Shown in pieces: positions 46,426 through 56,852 of a stretch of DNA of 64,000 bases (the stretch's first letter is position 1; the number at the start of each line of letters is the position of its first letter). The notes under the pieces were generated by a model. The model was not told the DNA's origin. It saw nothing but the letters and a program-made list of their open reading frames with translations, and did no database searches. This stretch comes from Serratia quinivorans (lineage in GTDB: Bacteria > Pseudomonadota > Gammaproteobacteria > Enterobacterales > Enterobacteriaceae): contig NZ_CAMKGL010000010.1 of NCBI RefSeq assembly GCF_946227985.1, forward strand, positions 103,060-167,059, in the 5' to 3' direction. The position numbers were made by a program, and so were the translations under genes.

Positions 46426-47351
46426 AGATCCTGCGTGCGGGCATTTACACTACGGTGCAGGATCTGGGCCGTAACGGTTTCCGTCGCCTGGGCGTTAGTC
46501 AGGGCGGGGCACTTGACGAACCTGCGTTGAGGATCGCCAACCTGCTGGTGGGCAATGCTGCCAGTGCCGCCGGACTGGAAATCACTCTGGGGCAATTTAG
46601 CGCCGAATTTACTCAATCAGGTTGGATCGCTCTGACCGGTGCCGGTTGCGATGCGCAACTCGATGGTAAACCACTGTGGACCGGCTGGCGCTATCCGGTT
46701 AGTGCGGGCCAACAGCTGATACTGAAAACGCCAAAACGCGGTATGCGTACCTATCTGGCGATCAGCGGAGGCATCGCGGTAGCGGAAATACTCGGTTCGC
46801 GCAGCACCGATAACAAAGCCGCTTTTGGTGGCCTGGAAGGGCGCAACCTGCGAGATGGCGACAGCCTGCCGCTGGGGCAAAGCCATTCATTGCCAAAGCA
46901 GAGTTTTGGTGTGAAGCAACCGCTGTTCAACAACCGTATCCGTGCGTTGCCGGGGCCGGAATATGATGAATTCAGCGAAGCGGCGAAAGAGGCTTTCTGG
47001 CGCACCCCCTGGCAACTGAGCCCGCAGAGTAACCGCATGGGGTATCGTCTGCACGGCAGCCATGCGTTAAGCCGTACCACTGACCGCGAAATGCTATCGC
47101 ATGGTCTGTTACCGGGAGTCGTACAGGTACCGCATAACGGCCAGCCGATCGTGTTGATGGCCGATGCGCAGACTACCGGTGGTTACCCGCGCATTGCCTG
47201 CGTGATCGAGGCCGATCTCTACCATTTGGCGCAGATCCGTCTGGGTGAGGCCATCCACTTTGTTCCCTGTACTTTGGCCGAGGCACAACGCGCCAGGGTC
47301 GAGCAGGAGCACTTTATCCAACAGATTGCCAGGGGGTTAGATGATCGTTGA
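46419..47351 (+). CDS. pxpC: 5-oxoprolinase subunit PxpC
   Basis: PxpC (KipA-like, biotin-dependent carboxyltransferase fold) partners PxpB. It begins [36 protein letters not shown], and [13 protein letters not shown] and [36 protein letters not shown] regions are typical of the family (the latter at about residues 225-265). It has 310 residues. It overlaps pxpB at its start and pxpA at its end, implying coupled translation. Confidence 0.95.
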   Translation: MLKILRAGIYTTVQDLGRNGFRRLGVSQGGALDEPALRIANLLVGNAASAAGLEITLGQFSAEFTQSGWIALTGAGCDAQLDGKPLWTGWRYPVSAGQQLILKTPKRGMRTYLAISGGIAVAEILGSRSTDNKAAFGGLEGRNLRDGDSLPLGQSHSLPKQSFGVKQPLFNNRIRALPGPEYDEFSEAAKEAFWRTPWQLSPQSNRMGYRLHGSHALSRTTDREMLSHGLLPGVVQVPHNGQPIVLMADAQTTGGYPRIACVIEADLYHLAQIRLGEAIHFVPCTLAEAQRARVEQEHFIQQIARGLDDR

Positions 47352-48078
47352 TTTAAATGCCGATCTCGGCGAGGGCTGCGCCAACGATCAGGCGCTGCTG
47401 CAACTGGTCAGCTCGGCCAATATTGCCTGCGGTTTCCACGCCGGGGATGCGCAAACCATGCGTCAATCGGTGCGTTGGGCACTGCAGTACGGCGTCGCTA
47501 TTGGTGCGCACCCGAGTTTTCCCGATCGCGAGAACTTTGGCCGTACCCGGATGCAGCTACCGGCGGAAACGGTCTATGCCCAGGTGGTCTATCAGCTTGG
47601 CGCGCTGGCCGCGATCGCCCGCGCCGAAGGCGGGATGATGGTCCACGTCAAACCGCACGGCATGCTGTACAACCAGGCGGCTGTGGAGCCGGAACTGGCG
47701 CAGGCCATCGCCCGCGCGGTTAAAGCGGTCGATCCGACGCTGCGGCTGGTGGGGCTGGCGGGCAGTGAGCTGATCCGTGCCGGTGAAGAACAAGGATTGG
47801 TAACACGGCAGGAAGTGTTTGCCGATCGCGGCTATCAGGCAGACGGTACATTGGTACCGCGTGGCCAGCCGGGGGCGCTGATTACCAGCGACGAACTGGC
47901 ATTGGCGCAAACGCTGGAAATGGTGCGGCATCATCGGGTTCGCACCCTGAACGGCACTTGGGCCGCAGTGCAGGCCGAAACCGTTTGCCTGCATGGCGAC
48001 GGTGAGCACGCGCTGGAATATGCGCGCACGCTGCGCGAACGTTTTGCCCTGGAAGGCATCAGCGTCAGCGCAGAATAA
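47341..48078 (+). CDS. pxpA: 5-oxoprolinase subunit PxpA
   Basis: PxpA (LamB/YcsF family) completes the 5-oxoprolinase. It begins [20 protein letters not shown] and has [37 protein letters not shown] and [17 protein letters not shown], all family signatures. It has 245 residues. It overlaps pxpC by 11 bases. The next genes (DUF969, DUF979, pcp) continue on the same strand after a short ERIC. Confidence 0.95.
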   Translation: MIVDLNADLGEGCANDQALLQLVSSANIACGFHAGDAQTMRQSVRWALQYGVAIGAHPSFPDRENFGRTRMQLPAETVYAQVVYQLGALAAIARAEGGMMVHVKPHGMLYNQAAVEPELAQAIARAVKAVDPTLRLVGLAGSELIRAGEEQGLVTRQEVFADRGYQADGTLVPRGQPGALITSDELALAQTLEMVRHHRVRTLNGTWAAVQAETVCLHGDGEHALEYARTLRERFALEGISVSAE

Positions 48079-48119
48079 AAATAATTAAATACATACAACA
48101 CAAACACACAACACAATAT

Positions 48120-48176
48120 TACCCAATGAATTTCGAGTTGCAGCTAACAACGCTGTGGCTTGAAAGGCGAAGGGTA
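48120..48176. repeat. Short ERIC derivative, subtype B
   Basis: TACCCAATGAATTTCGAG and GGCTTGAAAGGCGAAGGGTA are the subtype-B arms, joined by CAGCTAACAACGCTG with the usual ERIC centre deleted. It lies between pxpA and the DUF969 gene. Confidence 0.75.
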
Positions 48177-48189
48177 AAAGGGAGATATA

Positions 48190-48921
48190 ATGGAACAGGC
48201 TGTTAATTTATGGCCACTGATTGGCATCGCCGCCATCGTGGTTGGATTTGTATTACGCTTTAACCCGGTGCTGGTGGTGATTGCCGCCGGCATTATCACC
48301 GGGCTGGCTGCGCTGATGCCGCTGGATACGATCCTGGAAAAACTGGGTGAAGGCTTCCTCAATACCCGTAACCTGCCGCTGATCTTGCTGCTGCCATTGG
48401 CGGTAATTGGCCTGCTGGAACGTCACGGGCTAAAAGAACGTGCGCAGGCGTGGATCGCCAAGATCAAAAGCGCCACCGCCGGACGTTTGCTGATCGTCTA
48501 TCTGTTTGTACGTGAAATTACCGCCGCCATGGGGCTGACCAGCCTGGGCGGCCATCCGCAAATGGTGCGTCCACTGTTGGCACCGATGGCCGAAGGGGCG
48601 GCGGAAAATCGTTACGGCGAGCTGCCGGAGCGTACGCGTCACCGCCTGCGCGCGATGTCTGCCGCCACGGATAACGTTGGCTTGTTCTTTGGCGAAGATA
48701 TTTTTGTCGCCTTCGGCGCGATCATCTTCATGCACAACTTTATGCTGGAATCCGGCGGCATCCAGACCGAACCGCTGCATATCGCCTTATGGGGCATTCC
48801 TACCGCCATATTTGCCTTCCTGATCCATGCGTTCCGGCTTTACCGGATGGATAAACAGCTCAGTGCCGAACTTTCGCAGCTCAACCAGGCGGCGCTGCAG
48901 GCCAAGGGAGATGCCCAATGA
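48190..48921 (+). CDS. DUF969 membrane protein, putative pyroglutamate transport component
   Basis: This 243-residue integral membrane protein has about five to six hydrophobic segments. Conserved-looking motifs are REITAAMGLTSLGGHPQMVRPLLAPMA and AMSAATDNVGLFFGEDIFVAFGAI. I recognise the DUF969 family, which occurs together with DUF979. It sits between pxpA and pcp, so a role in 5-oxoproline or pyroglutamyl-peptide uptake is likely by context; this is an inference. GGAGA lies upstream of the ATG. It overlaps the DUF979 gene by four bases. Confidence 0.82.
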   Translation: MEQAVNLWPLIGIAAIVVGFVLRFNPVLVVIAAGIITGLAALMPLDTILEKLGEGFLNTRNLPLILLLPLAVIGLLERHGLKERAQAWIAKIKSATAGRLLIVYLFVREITAAMGLTSLGGHPQMVRPLLAPMAEGAAENRYGELPERTRHRLRAMSAATDNVGLFFGEDIFVAFGAIIFMHNFMLESGGIQTEPLHIALWGIPTAIFAFLIHAFRLYRMDKQLSAELSQLNQAALQAKGDAQ

Positions 48922-49937
48922 CTTTCCAACAACAATATCTCTACTGGCTGGCCGGCGTGGTGCTGTTGATCGTGGCGGTGATGTCTTTCCGCGATCGCGC
49001 CAACCCGCGTCGCGTCACCACGGGCCTGTTCTGGGCGTTGTACGGCCTGATTTTCCTGGTCGGTGACTGGACCTATAGTCTGTTGGGCGACGTACTGGGT
49101 GAGGGTAGCAATGAGAAACGCATGCTGCATATCATCGTCGGTGTGGTGGTGGTAATCATGGCGTTGATCGCCGGTTTCGGCGGCGTGCGTCTGGGTAGCT
49201 ATCACCAACGTACCCCGCAGCAGCGTGAAGAGAGCGCCAAATGCCTGGGCAACCGGCTGTTTATTCCGGCGCTGGCGATCCCGGTGGTGACGGTGGTGGG
49301 CGTGTTGTTGTTCAATAATATTCCGGTGCTGCAAACCGCGGTCTTCGGCAGCGGCAACCACGCCACCTTGATAACCCTGTTCTCGATGACCGTCGGCTGT
49401 TTGCTTGGTCTGGTTATCGCAGTGAAAATGACCCATGAAAAAGCGTTGCAGCCGATCCAGGAAGCGCGCCGCCTGCTGGACTCCATCGGCTGGGCGTTTA
49501 TTTTGCCGCAAATCCTCGCGACGCTGGGCCTGCTGTTTACCACTGCCGGCGTTGGCACGGCCATTTCTCATCTTACCCAGGAGTATCTGGCGGTAGATAA
49601 CCGCTTTATCGCAGTGGCGGTTTACGCCATAGGCATGGCGCTGTTGACCATGATCATGGGCAACGCCTTTGCGGCTTTCCCGATCGTCACCGCCGGTATC
49701 GGCATCCCGATCCTGGTGCTGCAGCACGGTGGTAATCCGGCGGTAATGGCGGCCATCGGCATGTTTTCCGGCTATTGCGGCACGCTGATGACGCCAATGG
49801 CTGCTAACTTTAATATTGTACCGGCGGCGTTGCTGGAACTGCCGGACAAGAATGCGGTGATCAAGGCACAGATCCCGACTGGGGTGCTGCTGCTGTTGGT
49901 CAACGTATTCCTGCTTTATTTCCTGATGTTCCTGTAA
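48918..49937 (+). CDS. DUF979 membrane protein, putative partner of the DUF969 protein
   Basis: This 339-residue protein has about eight to nine hydrophobic segments, including YWLAGVVLLIVAVMSF at the start and VLLLLVNVFLLYFLMFL at the end. MGNAFAAFPIVTAGIGIPILV and GYCGTLMTPMAANFNIVPAALL look like conserved transporter hairpins. The start overlaps DUF969 (ATGA), pointing to a two-subunit complex. pcp starts nine bases after its stop. Confidence 0.82.
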   Translation: MTFQQQYLYWLAGVVLLIVAVMSFRDRANPRRVTTGLFWALYGLIFLVGDWTYSLLGDVLGEGSNEKRMLHIIVGVVVVIMALIAGFGGVRLGSYHQRTPQQREESAKCLGNRLFIPALAIPVVTVVGVLLFNNIPVLQTAVFGSGNHATLITLFSMTVGCLLGLVIAVKMTHEKALQPIQEARRLLDSIGWAFILPQILATLGLLFTTAGVGTAISHLTQEYLAVDNRFIAVAVYAIGMALLTMIMGNAFAAFPIVTAGIGIPILVLQHGGNPAVMAAIGMFSGYCGTLMTPMAANFNIVPAALLELPDKNAVIKAQIPTGVLLLLVNVFLLYFLMFL

Positions 49938-49946
49938 GGAGAACGC

Positions 49947-50591
49947 ATGCAAAAGGTATTGATCACGGGCTTTGAGCCCTTTGGCGGCGAACGCGTTAAT
50001 CCTTCGTGGGAAGTGGTAAAACAACTCAATGATATGGAACTGGCCGGTGCGCGCATTATTGCCCGCCAACTGCCTTGTGTGTTTGGCGCAGCGCTGGAAG
50101 CACTGAATGCGGCAATTGATGAAGTGCAGCCGGTGATGGTGTTGGCTATCGGCCAGGCCGGTGGACGCACCGATATCACTATCGAACGGGTGGCGATCAA
50201 CGTCGATGATGCCCGTATCCCCGATAATCAGGGGAAACAGCCGATCGACGAACCTATTGTTGAAAATGGACCTGCAGCCTATTTCAGCACGCTGCCGATC
50301 AAGGCGATGGTGGGCTCGATGCGTGAAGCGGGTATCCCTGCCTCGGTATCGCAAACGGCCGGGACCTATGTCTGTAACCACGTGATGTACGGTCTGTTGC
50401 ACCGTTTAAGCCGTCAGCAGGCGATCAAGGGTGGGTTTATTCATATTCCTTATCTGCCTGAACAGGCCGCTGCACACCCTGGCGCTCCGAGCATGGCGGC
50501 GACCACGGTGTTGTTCGCCCTGGAACTGGCCATTTCTATTGCGTTACAGGTTGAACACGACCTGAAAGTGGTCGGCGGCGCGACGCATTAA
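49947..50591 (+). CDS. pcp: Pyrrolidone-carboxylate peptidase
   Basis: Pcp removes N-terminal pyroglutamate from peptides. It belongs to peptidase family C15. The N-terminal motif is [19 protein letters not shown], the catalytic cysteine is in [13 protein letters not shown], and the histidine is in [12 protein letters not shown]. It has 214 residues. It is the last gene of the pxpBCA-DUF969-DUF979-pcp run, so it supplies pyroglutamate that PxpABC can hydrolyse. Confidence 0.96.
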   Translation: MQKVLITGFEPFGGERVNPSWEVVKQLNDMELAGARIIARQLPCVFGAALEALNAAIDEVQPVMVLAIGQAGGRTDITIERVAINVDDARIPDNQGKQPIDEPIVENGPAAYFSTLPIKAMVGSMREAGIPASVSQTAGTYVCNHVMYGLLHRLSRQQAIKGGFIHIPYLPEQAAAHPGAPSMAATTVLFALELAISIALQVEHDLKVVGGATH

Positions 50592-50647
50592 TCGCAGTTA
50601 TTCCCCGGTGCGGCCTGCTGCGCCGGGGTCCATTCAGGAGTTTTCAT

Positions 50648-51439
50648 ATGCCGGAAGGACCGGAAATTCGCCGGGCGGCAGATGCACTGGCGGCAGCGGT
50701 GATCGACCAACCACTGACCGAAGTCGGTTTTGCCTTTCCCCAGCTTAAACACTACCGCGACCGGTTAATCGGTGAGCGTATTATCGCTATTGAACCACGG
50801 GGTAAGGCTCTGCTGACCCATTTTTCCAACGGTCTGACGCTGTATAGCCATAACCAGTTATATGGCGTGTGGAAAGTGGTGAAAGCGGGGGAGACGCCGG
50901 AAACCAAGCGGGACCTGCGCGTGCGGCTGGAAACGGCGGAGCGGGCGATTTTGCTGTACAGCGCCTCGGAGATCACCGTCGGGCCGCGTGAAGAAATTGA
51001 ACAGCACCCGTTTTTGCAACGTATCGGCCCTGACGTTTTGGATATGACATTAACGGTAGCCGCGGTGGAGCAACGGTTGCTGTCACCGGCGTTTCGCCGC
51101 AGGCAACTGGGCGGTATGTTGCTCGATCAGGCGTTTCTTGCCGGGCTGGGCAACTACCTGCGGGCTGAGATCCTCTGGCAGGCAGAGCTGGCACCCCAGC
51201 ATAAGCCACAGGATCTGGAACCCAAGGTTTTACAACGCCTGGCGGAGGCGTTACTGGCAGTCCCACGCTTGTCTTATCAGACGCGTGGGCAGGTGGATGA
51301 GAACCGCCATCATGGCGCGCTGTTCAGTTTTAAGGTGTTCCACCGCAGTGGTGAACCTTGCGAGCGTTGCGGTGCGATGATCGAGCGCACGACGCTGTCT
51401 TCTAGGCCCTTTTATTGGTGCCCAGGGTGTCAGAAATAG
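50648..51439 (+). CDS. nei: Endonuclease VIII (Nei)
   Basis: Nei is a base-excision DNA glycosylase and AP lyase for oxidised pyrimidines. The catalytic N-terminus is [12 protein letters not shown] (Pro2, Glu3 after Met removal). The H2TH region contains [22 protein letters not shown], and a C-terminal zinc finger is formed by [10 protein letters not shown] and WCPGCQK. It has 263 residues, as in E. coli, where nei also follows the pxp genes. Confidence 0.97.
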   Translation: MPEGPEIRRAADALAAAVIDQPLTEVGFAFPQLKHYRDRLIGERIIAIEPRGKALLTHFSNGLTLYSHNQLYGVWKVVKAGETPETKRDLRVRLETAERAILLYSASEITVGPREEIEQHPFLQRIGPDVLDMTLTVAAVEQRLLSPAFRRRQLGGMLLDQAFLAGLGNYLRAEILWQAELAPQHKPQDLEPKVLQRLAEALLAVPRLSYQTRGQVDENRHHGALFSFKVFHRSGEPCERCGAMIERTTLSSRPFYWCPGCQK

Positions 51440-51488
51440 GCTATTCAATGTTTGCCCTCACCCCGCCCATTGTCCTGGGGAGAGGGCA

Positions 51489-51519
51489 AAAAAAAGCCGC
51501 CCATCGGGGCGGCTTTTTG
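51489..51519. terminator. Bidirectional terminator between nei and gltA
   Basis: GCCGCCC-ATC-GGGGCGGC is flanked by eight A residues on the left and five T residues on the right. It serves gltA on the reverse strand (T8 tail) and probably nei on the plus strand. Confidence 0.88.
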
Positions 51520-51544
51520 CTGCAATACCTAGGGTAAAGCGGCG

Positions 51545-52837
51545 TTACTTGTTTTTCACCTGGGACTTGAAGTCACGCTCGGCATAGCCGGTGTACAACT
51601 GGCGCGGACGGGCAATCTTGATGCCTTCGTCATGCATTTCGTTCCAGTGTGCAATCCAGCCGATGGTACGGGCGATGGCAAAGATAACGGTGAACATGGA
51701 AGAAGGGATCCCCATCGCCTTCAGGATGATGCCTGAATAGAAGTCGACGTTCGGGTACAGTTTCTTCTCGATGAAGTACGGATCGTTCAGTGCGATGTGT
51801 TCCAGCTCCATCGCCACTTGCAACAGGTTGTCGTCCTTCTTGTTCAGTTCTTTCAGCACTTCGTGACAGGTTTCGCGCATTACGGTGGCGCGCGGATCGT
51901 AGTTCTTGTACACGCGGTGGCCGAAGCCCATCAGACGGAACGAGTCGTTCTTGTCCTTGGCGCGCTTGATGAACTCAGGAATGTGATCGACAGTTTTGAT
52001 CTCTTCCAGCATCTTCAGTGCGGCTTCGTTGGCGCCGCCGTGTGCTGGGCCCCACAGGGAAGCGATACCGGCAGCGATACAGGCAAATGGGTTAGCGCCT
52101 GAAGAACCTGCGGTACGTACGGTAGAAGTGGAAGCATTTTGCTCGTGATCGGCGTGCAGGATCAGGATGCGATCCATTGCGCGTTCCAGCACTGGGTTCA
52201 CCACGTATTCTTCGCACGGGGTGGCAAACATCATATGCAGGAAGTTACCGGCATAGGACAGATCGTTGCGTGGGTAAACGAACGGCTGACCCAGCGAATA
52301 TTTGTAACACATGGCCGCCACGGTAGGCATTTTGGACAGCAGGCGGAACGCGGTGATCTCGCGATGACGCTCGTTGTTGACGTCCAGTGCATCGTGGTAG
52401 AACGCCGCCAGGGCACCGGTCACACCGCACAGCACCGCCATTGGGTGTGAGTCACGGCGGAAGCCACGGAACAGATGGGTGATCTGGTCGTGGATCATGG
52501 TGTGACGGGTCACGGTAGTTTTGAAGGTCTCGAACTCTTCTGCGGTTGGCGTTTCGCCGTACAGCAGGATGTAGCACACTTCCAGATAGGAAGACTCTTT
52601 CGCCAGCTGTTCGATCGGGAAGCCGCGGTGCAGCAGTACGCCTTTGTCACCGTCGATAAAGGTGATTTTGGATTCGCAGGAAGCGGTAGAGGTAAAGCCG
52701 GGATCAAACGTGAAATAACCTTTGGAGCCCAGGGCGCGGACATCGAGGACATCGGGGCCCAGTGTCGGGGTTAATACGCCCAGTTCGATTGGAGCTTCGC
52801 CATCGTTAATGGTTAGCGTCGCTTTCTTATCAGTCAT
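51545..52837 (-). CDS. gltA: Citrate synthase (type II, NADH-sensitive)
   Basis: GltA condenses oxaloacetate and acetyl-CoA. The active-site histidines and aspartate lie in [29 protein letters not shown] and the [13 protein letters not shown] segment. The N-terminal beta domain with [20 protein letters not shown] is that of hexameric, NADH-regulated type II enzymes. It has 430 residues. AAAGGAG precedes the ATG. It is divergent from sdhC across a 733-base control region. Confidence 0.97.
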   Translation of the reverse strand: MTDKKATLTINDGEAPIELGVLTPTLGPDVLDVRALGSKGYFTFDPGFTSTASCESKITFIDGDKGVLLHRGFPIEQLAKESSYLEVCYILLYGETPTAEEFETFKTTVTRHTMIHDQITHLFRGFRRDSHPMAVLCGVTGALAAFYHDALDVNNERHREITAFRLLSKMPTVAAMCYKYSLGQPFVYPRNDLSYAGNFLHMMFATPCEEYVVNPVLERAMDRILILHADHEQNASTSTVRTAGSSGANPFACIAAGIASLWGPAHGGANEAALKMLEEIKTVDHIPEFIKRAKDKNDSFRLMGFGHRVYKNYDPRATVMRETCHEVLKELNKKDDNLLQVAMELEHIALNDPYFIEKKLYPNVDFYSGIILKAMGIPSSMFTVIFAIARTIGWIAHWNEMHDEGIKIARPRQLYTGYAERDFKSQVKNK

Positions 52838-53071
52838 TTACAGTCTCCTTTGCGCCTTATTTTAAAAACCTCTAACAACTGAAATACCTTAATTCTCCTC
52901 AGGTTGCCCGCAAAAAATGGAGCGGACGCTAACTCTGTGAGCGACTGCGCAAATGCGCGGGTAGGGTACAGAGTGCTAACCAGGCGAACGAGGTGGGTGA
53001 CCAGTTGTTAACGATTCATCGGAATTCGTTATGTTCTGTTAATCTTACCTACGACGTGTTCGGGGGTGGTT

Positions 53072-53170
53072 GAACCTATCCCAATAAACTGTTTTATATG
53101 CCTTATTTGTTCTCGTCTGCGGTGATGTGCTGCAAACGTGACCGGCAAAAACCGCCATTGGGATAGGTTC
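53072..53170. repeat. 99-bp element bounded by perfect 14-bp inverted repeats
   Basis: GAACCTATCCCAAT (53072-53085) and ATTGGGATAGGTTC (53157-53170) are exact inverted copies. The 71 bases between contain no ORF I can support. It lies in the gltA-sdhC gap and resembles a small MITE-like insertion or a long-range hairpin. A further weak pair, TAACAACTG near 52870 and CAGTTGTTA near 53003, lies closer to gltA. Confidence 0.65.
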
Positions 53171-53321
53171 TTTCAAATACACTGTTGCACATCCTGAACA
53201 TCGGGGGAAGTGTATCTGCTGACCTATAGCGCATCATAGGGCCGTTTGTGCCCCTATATGTAATGGAATTGTTGATCTCTTGTCAAATCAGATAATTAAT
53301 TTTATGCTAATTGTGAAATCC

Positions 53322-53335
53322 GTGATCTAAATCAC
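53322..53335. promoter_or_regulatory. CRP-cAMP site upstream of sdhC
   Basis: GTGATCTAAATCAC is a near-perfect palindrome matching the CRP consensus. Its centre is about 80 bases before the probable sdhC transcription start, like the site reported for E. coli sdh. Confidence 0.75.
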
Positions 53336-53373
53336 TGTTCGGGGGAAATGTTACCAAAGGGATTGTATGGGAA

Positions 53374-53402
53374 TTGTAATCAGAATGTGATCCTCCTATA
53401 CT
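53374..53402 (+). promoter_or_regulatory. sdhCDAB-sucABCD promoter
   Basis: TTGTAA (53374-53379) and TATACT (53397-53402) are separated by 17 bases. The surrounding TATACTGCCGCCAGTCTCC-like sequence is close to the E. coli sdh promoter and its leader. The leader of about 160 bases, including GGAGGAAGGAAA before sdhC, is conserved with E. coli, where small RNAs RyhB and Spot 42 act; I did not test pairing here. Confidence 0.75.
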
Positions 53403-53570
53403 GCCGCCAGGTCTCCGGGATACCCTGAAGTAGGAGCACCCAGCGTTATAACTACGCGCCGTTTAAGCACAGAGGATGTTGTTGTTTGAGCGCGTGACGT
53501 GTGAGGGTTTTGGCTCTTAACGCTGTCTGATCCCCGCCCAGGCCGGAGGAAGGAAAATAATAAGAGCTGT

Positions 53571-53960
53571 GTGGGCAAAAACGTGAAAAAACAAAGACCT
53601 GTCAACCTGGATCTGCAAACGATTCAGTTTCCCGTAACTGCGATAGCGTCCATCTTACACCGAGTCTCTGGCGTAATTACCTTCGTTGCCGTGGGTATCC
53701 TCCTCTGGCTGCTGGGCCTGTCACTCTCTTCCCAAGAGGGTTTCATGCAGGCTGCTGCCATCATGAATAGCTTCGTTGTCAAATTCATATTCTGGGGCAT
53801 CCTCACTGCGCTGGCCTATCACATTTGCGGTGGCATTCGCCACTTGTTAATGGATTTTGGCTATATCGAAGAGAGTTTAGCCGCCGGTACCCGTTCTGCC
53901 CAGGTGGCAATCGGTCTGACCGTCGTGCTGTCAGTTCTGGCTGGAGTCCTCGTATGGTAA
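53571..53960 (+). CDS. sdhC: Succinate dehydrogenase cytochrome b556 subunit
   Basis: SdhC is a membrane anchor of complex II with three helices. The heme-ligand histidine is in [17 protein letters not shown], and SILHRVSGV is the family signature near the quinone site. I chose the GTG at 53571 because it gives 129 residues as in E. coli and no better start is in frame. The purine-rich GGAGGAAGGA is further upstream than usual. It overlaps sdhD. Confidence 0.94.
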   Translation: MGKNVKKQRPVNLDLQTIQFPVTAIASILHRVSGVITFVAVGILLWLLGLSLSSQEGFMQAAAIMNSFVVKFIFWGILTALAYHICGGIRHLLMDFGYIEESLAAGTRSAQVAIGLTVVLSVLAGVLVW

Positions 53961-54301
53961 ACAATGTTTCTGCATTAGGACGCAACGGCGTACACGATTG
54001 GTTGTTACTGCGTGCTTCCGCTATCGTCATCACCCTGTATGTTCTGTATATCCTGGGCTTCTTTGTCACGGCTCCGGATCTCACCTATGAAATCTGGCGC
54101 GGCTTCTTCGCCACCTCTATTACGAAAGTGTTCACGCTGTTGACGCTGCTGTCGATTCTGGCTCACGCCTGGATCGGTCTGTGGCAGGTGCTGACGGATT
54201 ACGTCAAGCCGGTAGCGGTACGTCTGGTGTTGCAACTGGCGATCGTTGTCGTGTTGCTGGTCTATTTACTGTACGGAACAATCGTAGTGTGGGGTGCGTA
54301 A
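53954..54301 (+). CDS. sdhD: Succinate dehydrogenase membrane anchor subunit
   Basis: SdhD is the second membrane anchor, with three helices. It begins [24 protein letters not shown] and contains [15 protein letters not shown]. It has 115 residues, as in E. coli. I chose the ATG at 53954, which overlaps the sdhC stop, and not the longer in-frame extension from 53825, which lies inside sdhC. Confidence 0.96.
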   Translation: MVNNVSALGRNGVHDWLLLRASAIVITLYVLYILGFFVTAPDLTYEIWRGFFATSITKVFTLLTLLSILAHAWIGLWQVLTDYVKPVAVRLVLQLAIVVVLLVYLLYGTIVVWGA

Positions 54302-54302
54302 G

Positions 54303-56069
54303 ATGAAACTGCCGGTCAGAGAGTTTGATGCTGTAGTTATCGGTGCAGGCGGCGCAGGTATGCGCGCGGCACTGCAAATTTCTCAAGCGGGTTCTTCTTG
54401 TGCCCTGCTGTCCAAAGTATTCCCGACCCGTTCCCATACCGTGTCTGCACAGGGCGGCATTACCGTAGCCCTGGGTAACAATCACGAAGATAACTGGGAA
54501 TGGCATATGTATGACACGGTGAAAGGTTCCGATTATATCGGTGACCAGGACGCCATTGAGTATATGTGTAAAACCGGCCCGGAAGCGGTTCTGGAGCTGG
54601 AGCATATGGGTCTGCCGTTCTCCCGTACCGACGATGGTCGCATCTATCAGCGCCCATTCGGCGGCCAGTCACTGAATTTCGGTGGCGAGCAGGCGGCACG
54701 TACCGCTGCGGCGGCTGACCGTACCGGTCATGCCCTGCTGCACACCCTGTATCAACAGAACCTGAAAAATCACACCACTATCTTCTCCGAGTGGTATGCG
54801 CTGGATCTGGTGAAAAACCAGGATGGCGCGGTGGTCGGCACCACGGCTATCTGCATTGAAACCGGTGAAGTGGTTTACTTCAAAGCCAAAGCCACCGTGC
54901 TGGCGACCGGCGGTGCAGGCCGTATTTACCAGTCCACCACCAACGCCCATATCAACACCGGTGACGGTGTCGGCATGGCGCTGCGCGCCGGCGTGCCGGT
55001 GCAGGACATGGAAATGTGGCAGTTCCACCCGACCGGTATCGCCGGCGCCGGGGTTCTGGTGACCGAAGGTTGTCGTGGTGAAGGCGGTTATCTGCTGAAC
55101 AAACACGGTGAGCGTTTCATGGAGCGTTATGCGCCGAACGCCAAAGACCTGGCGGGCCGTGATGTCGTCGCCCGTTCGATCATGATTGAAATCCGCGAAG
55201 GCCGTGGTTGTGACGGTCCGTGGGGCCCACACGTTAAGCTGAAGCTGGATCACCTGGGTAAAGACGTGCTGGAATCCCGCCTGCCGGGCATTCTGGAACT
55301 GTCGCGCACCTTCGCGCACGTCGATCCAGTGAAAGAGCCTATCCCGGTTATTCCAACCTGCCACTACATGATGGGCGGTATTCCGACCAAAGTGACCGGC
55401 CAGGCGTTGACCGTGAACGAGAAAGGCGAAGACGTAGTGATCCCGGGGCTGTTCGCCGTGGGTGAAATTGCCTGCGTATCGGTGCACGGCGCCAACCGTC
55501 TGGGCGGCAACTCGCTGCTGGATCTGGTGGTGTTCGGTCGTGCCGCGGGCATGCATCTGCAGGAGTCCATCCTGGAGCAGGGCGCCAGCCGTGAAGCCAG
55601 CGAGTCCGATGTAGAAGCGTCGCTGGATCGTCTGAACCGCTGGAACAACACCCGTTCAGGTGAAGATCCGGTTGAAATCCGCAAGGCGCTGCAAGCCTGT
55701 ATGCAACACAACTTCTCGGTATTCCGTGAAGGTGATGCGATGGCGAAAGGGCTGGAAGAACTGAAAGAGATCCGTGAACGTCTGAAGAACGCACGTCTGG
55801 ACGATACCTCCAGCGAATTCAACACCCAGCGCATCGAATGCCTGGAGTTGGATAACCTGATGGAGACCGCGTTTTCCACCGCCGTGTCGGCCAACTTCCG
55901 TACCGAGAGCCGTGGCGCGCATAGCCGCTTCGACTTCCCGGAACGTGATGATGCCAACTGGCTGTGTCACTCGCTGTATCAGCCGCAATCGGAAAGCATG
56001 ACGCGTCGTGAAGTGAACATGCAACCGAAGCTGCGCCCGGCATTCCCGCCGAAAGTGCGTTCTTACTAA
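54303..56069 (+). CDS. sdhA: Succinate dehydrogenase flavoprotein subunit
   Basis: SdhA oxidises succinate with covalently bound [17 protein letters not shown] is the FAD fold, and the histidine that binds FAD is in [34 protein letters not shown] and the substrate-site arginines (RDVVARS) are present. I chose the ATG at 54303 (588 residues, as in E. coli); the in-frame GTG at 54294 lies within the sdhD end. Confidence 0.97.
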   Translation: MKLPVREFDAVVIGAGGAGMRAALQISQAGSSCALLSKVFPTRSHTVSAQGGITVALGNNHEDNWEWHMYDTVKGSDYIGDQDAIEYMCKTGPEAVLELEHMGLPFSRTDDGRIYQRPFGGQSLNFGGEQAARTAAAADRTGHALLHTLYQQNLKNHTTIFSEWYALDLVKNQDGAVVGTTAICIETGEVVYFKAKATVLATGGAGRIYQSTTNAHINTGDGVGMALRAGVPVQDMEMWQFHPTGIAGAGVLVTEGCRGEGGYLLNKHGERFMERYAPNAKDLAGRDVVARSIMIEIREGRGCDGPWGPHVKLKLDHLGKDVLESRLPGILELSRTFAHVDPVKEPIPVIPTCHYMMGGIPTKVTGQALTVNEKGEDVVIPGLFAVGEIACVSVHGANRLGGNSLLDLVVFGRAAGMHLQESILEQGASREASESDVEASLDRLNRWNNTRSGEDPVEIRKALQACMQHNFSVFREGDAMAKGLEELKEIRERLKNARLDDTSSEFNTQRIECLELDNLMETAFSTAVSANFRTESRGAHSRFDFPERDDANWLCHSLYQPQSESMTRREVNMQPKLRPAFPPKVRSY

Positions 56070-56085
56070 TTGCGGAGATCGATTG

Positions 56086-56802
56086 ATGAAACTCGAATTT
56101 TCAATTTATCGCTACAATCCGGATGTTGATGACGCTCCGCACATGCAGGACTACAGCCTGGAAGCGGAAGAAGGTCGCGACATGATGTTGCTGGATGCGT
56201 TGATCCAGCTGAAAGAAAAAGATCCAAGCCTGTCGTTCCGTCGTTCCTGCCGTGAAGGCGTGTGTGGTTCCGATGGGATCAACATGAACGGTAAAAACGG
56301 CCTGGCCTGTATCACACCGGTGTCGTCGCTGACCAAAGGCAACAAAAAGATTGTGATCCGTCCGTTGCCGGGCTTGCCGGTAGTGCGCGATCTGGTGGTC
56401 GATATGGGGCAGTTCTACACCCAGTATGAAAAGATCAAGCCTTTCCTGCAGAACGACGGCAAGAATCCGCCGGCGCGTGAGCACCTGCAATCACCGGAAG
56501 AGCGTGCCAAGTTGGATGGTCTGTACGAGTGCATTTTATGCGCTTGTTGTTCGACCTCTTGCCCGTCATTCTGGTGGAATCCTGACAAGTTTATCGGCCC
56601 GGCTGGCCTGTTGGCGGCGTACCGCTTCCTGATTGACAGCCGTGATACGGAAACGGAAGAACGTTTAGACGATCTGGACGACGCTTTCAGTGTTTTCCGC
56701 TGCCATAGCATTATGAATTGTGTCAGTGTATGTCCTAAGGGCTTGAATCCGACCCGTGCAATCGGTCATATCAAGTCTATGCTGCTGCAACGCGGCGCAT
56801 AA
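56086..56802 (+). CDS. sdhB: Succinate dehydrogenase iron-sulfur subunit
   Basis: SdhB carries three Fe-S clusters. SCREGVCGSDG plus GLACIT hold the [2Fe-2S], CILCACCSTSCP the [4Fe-4S], and CHSIMNCVSVCPKGLNP the [3Fe-4S] ligands. It has 238 residues, as in E. coli. The ATG at 56086 follows GGAGA; the preceding in-frame TTG is not needed. It lies 16 bases after sdhA. Confidence 0.97.
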   Translation: MKLEFSIYRYNPDVDDAPHMQDYSLEAEEGRDMMLLDALIQLKEKDPSLSFRRSCREGVCGSDGINMNGKNGLACITPVSSLTKGNKKIVIRPLPGLPVVRDLVVDMGQFYTQYEKIKPFLQNDGKNPPAREHLQSPEERAKLDGLYECILCACCSTSCPSFWWNPDKFIGPAGLLAAYRFLIDSRDTETEERLDDLDDAFSVFRCHSIMNCVSVCPKGLNPTRAIGHIKSMLLQRGA

Positions 56803-56852
56803 ATGGAATGAGATGCTGCGCCGGGCAGTTTCCGGCGCACATCAACGAGGAG

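Noticed and set aside
48840..50402. Reverse-strand open frame of 520 codons opposite DUF969/DUF979/pcp
   Set aside because: It crosses three real genes with overlapping starts and stops; the product is rich in His, Gln and Arg with no domain, typical of an antisense shadow.
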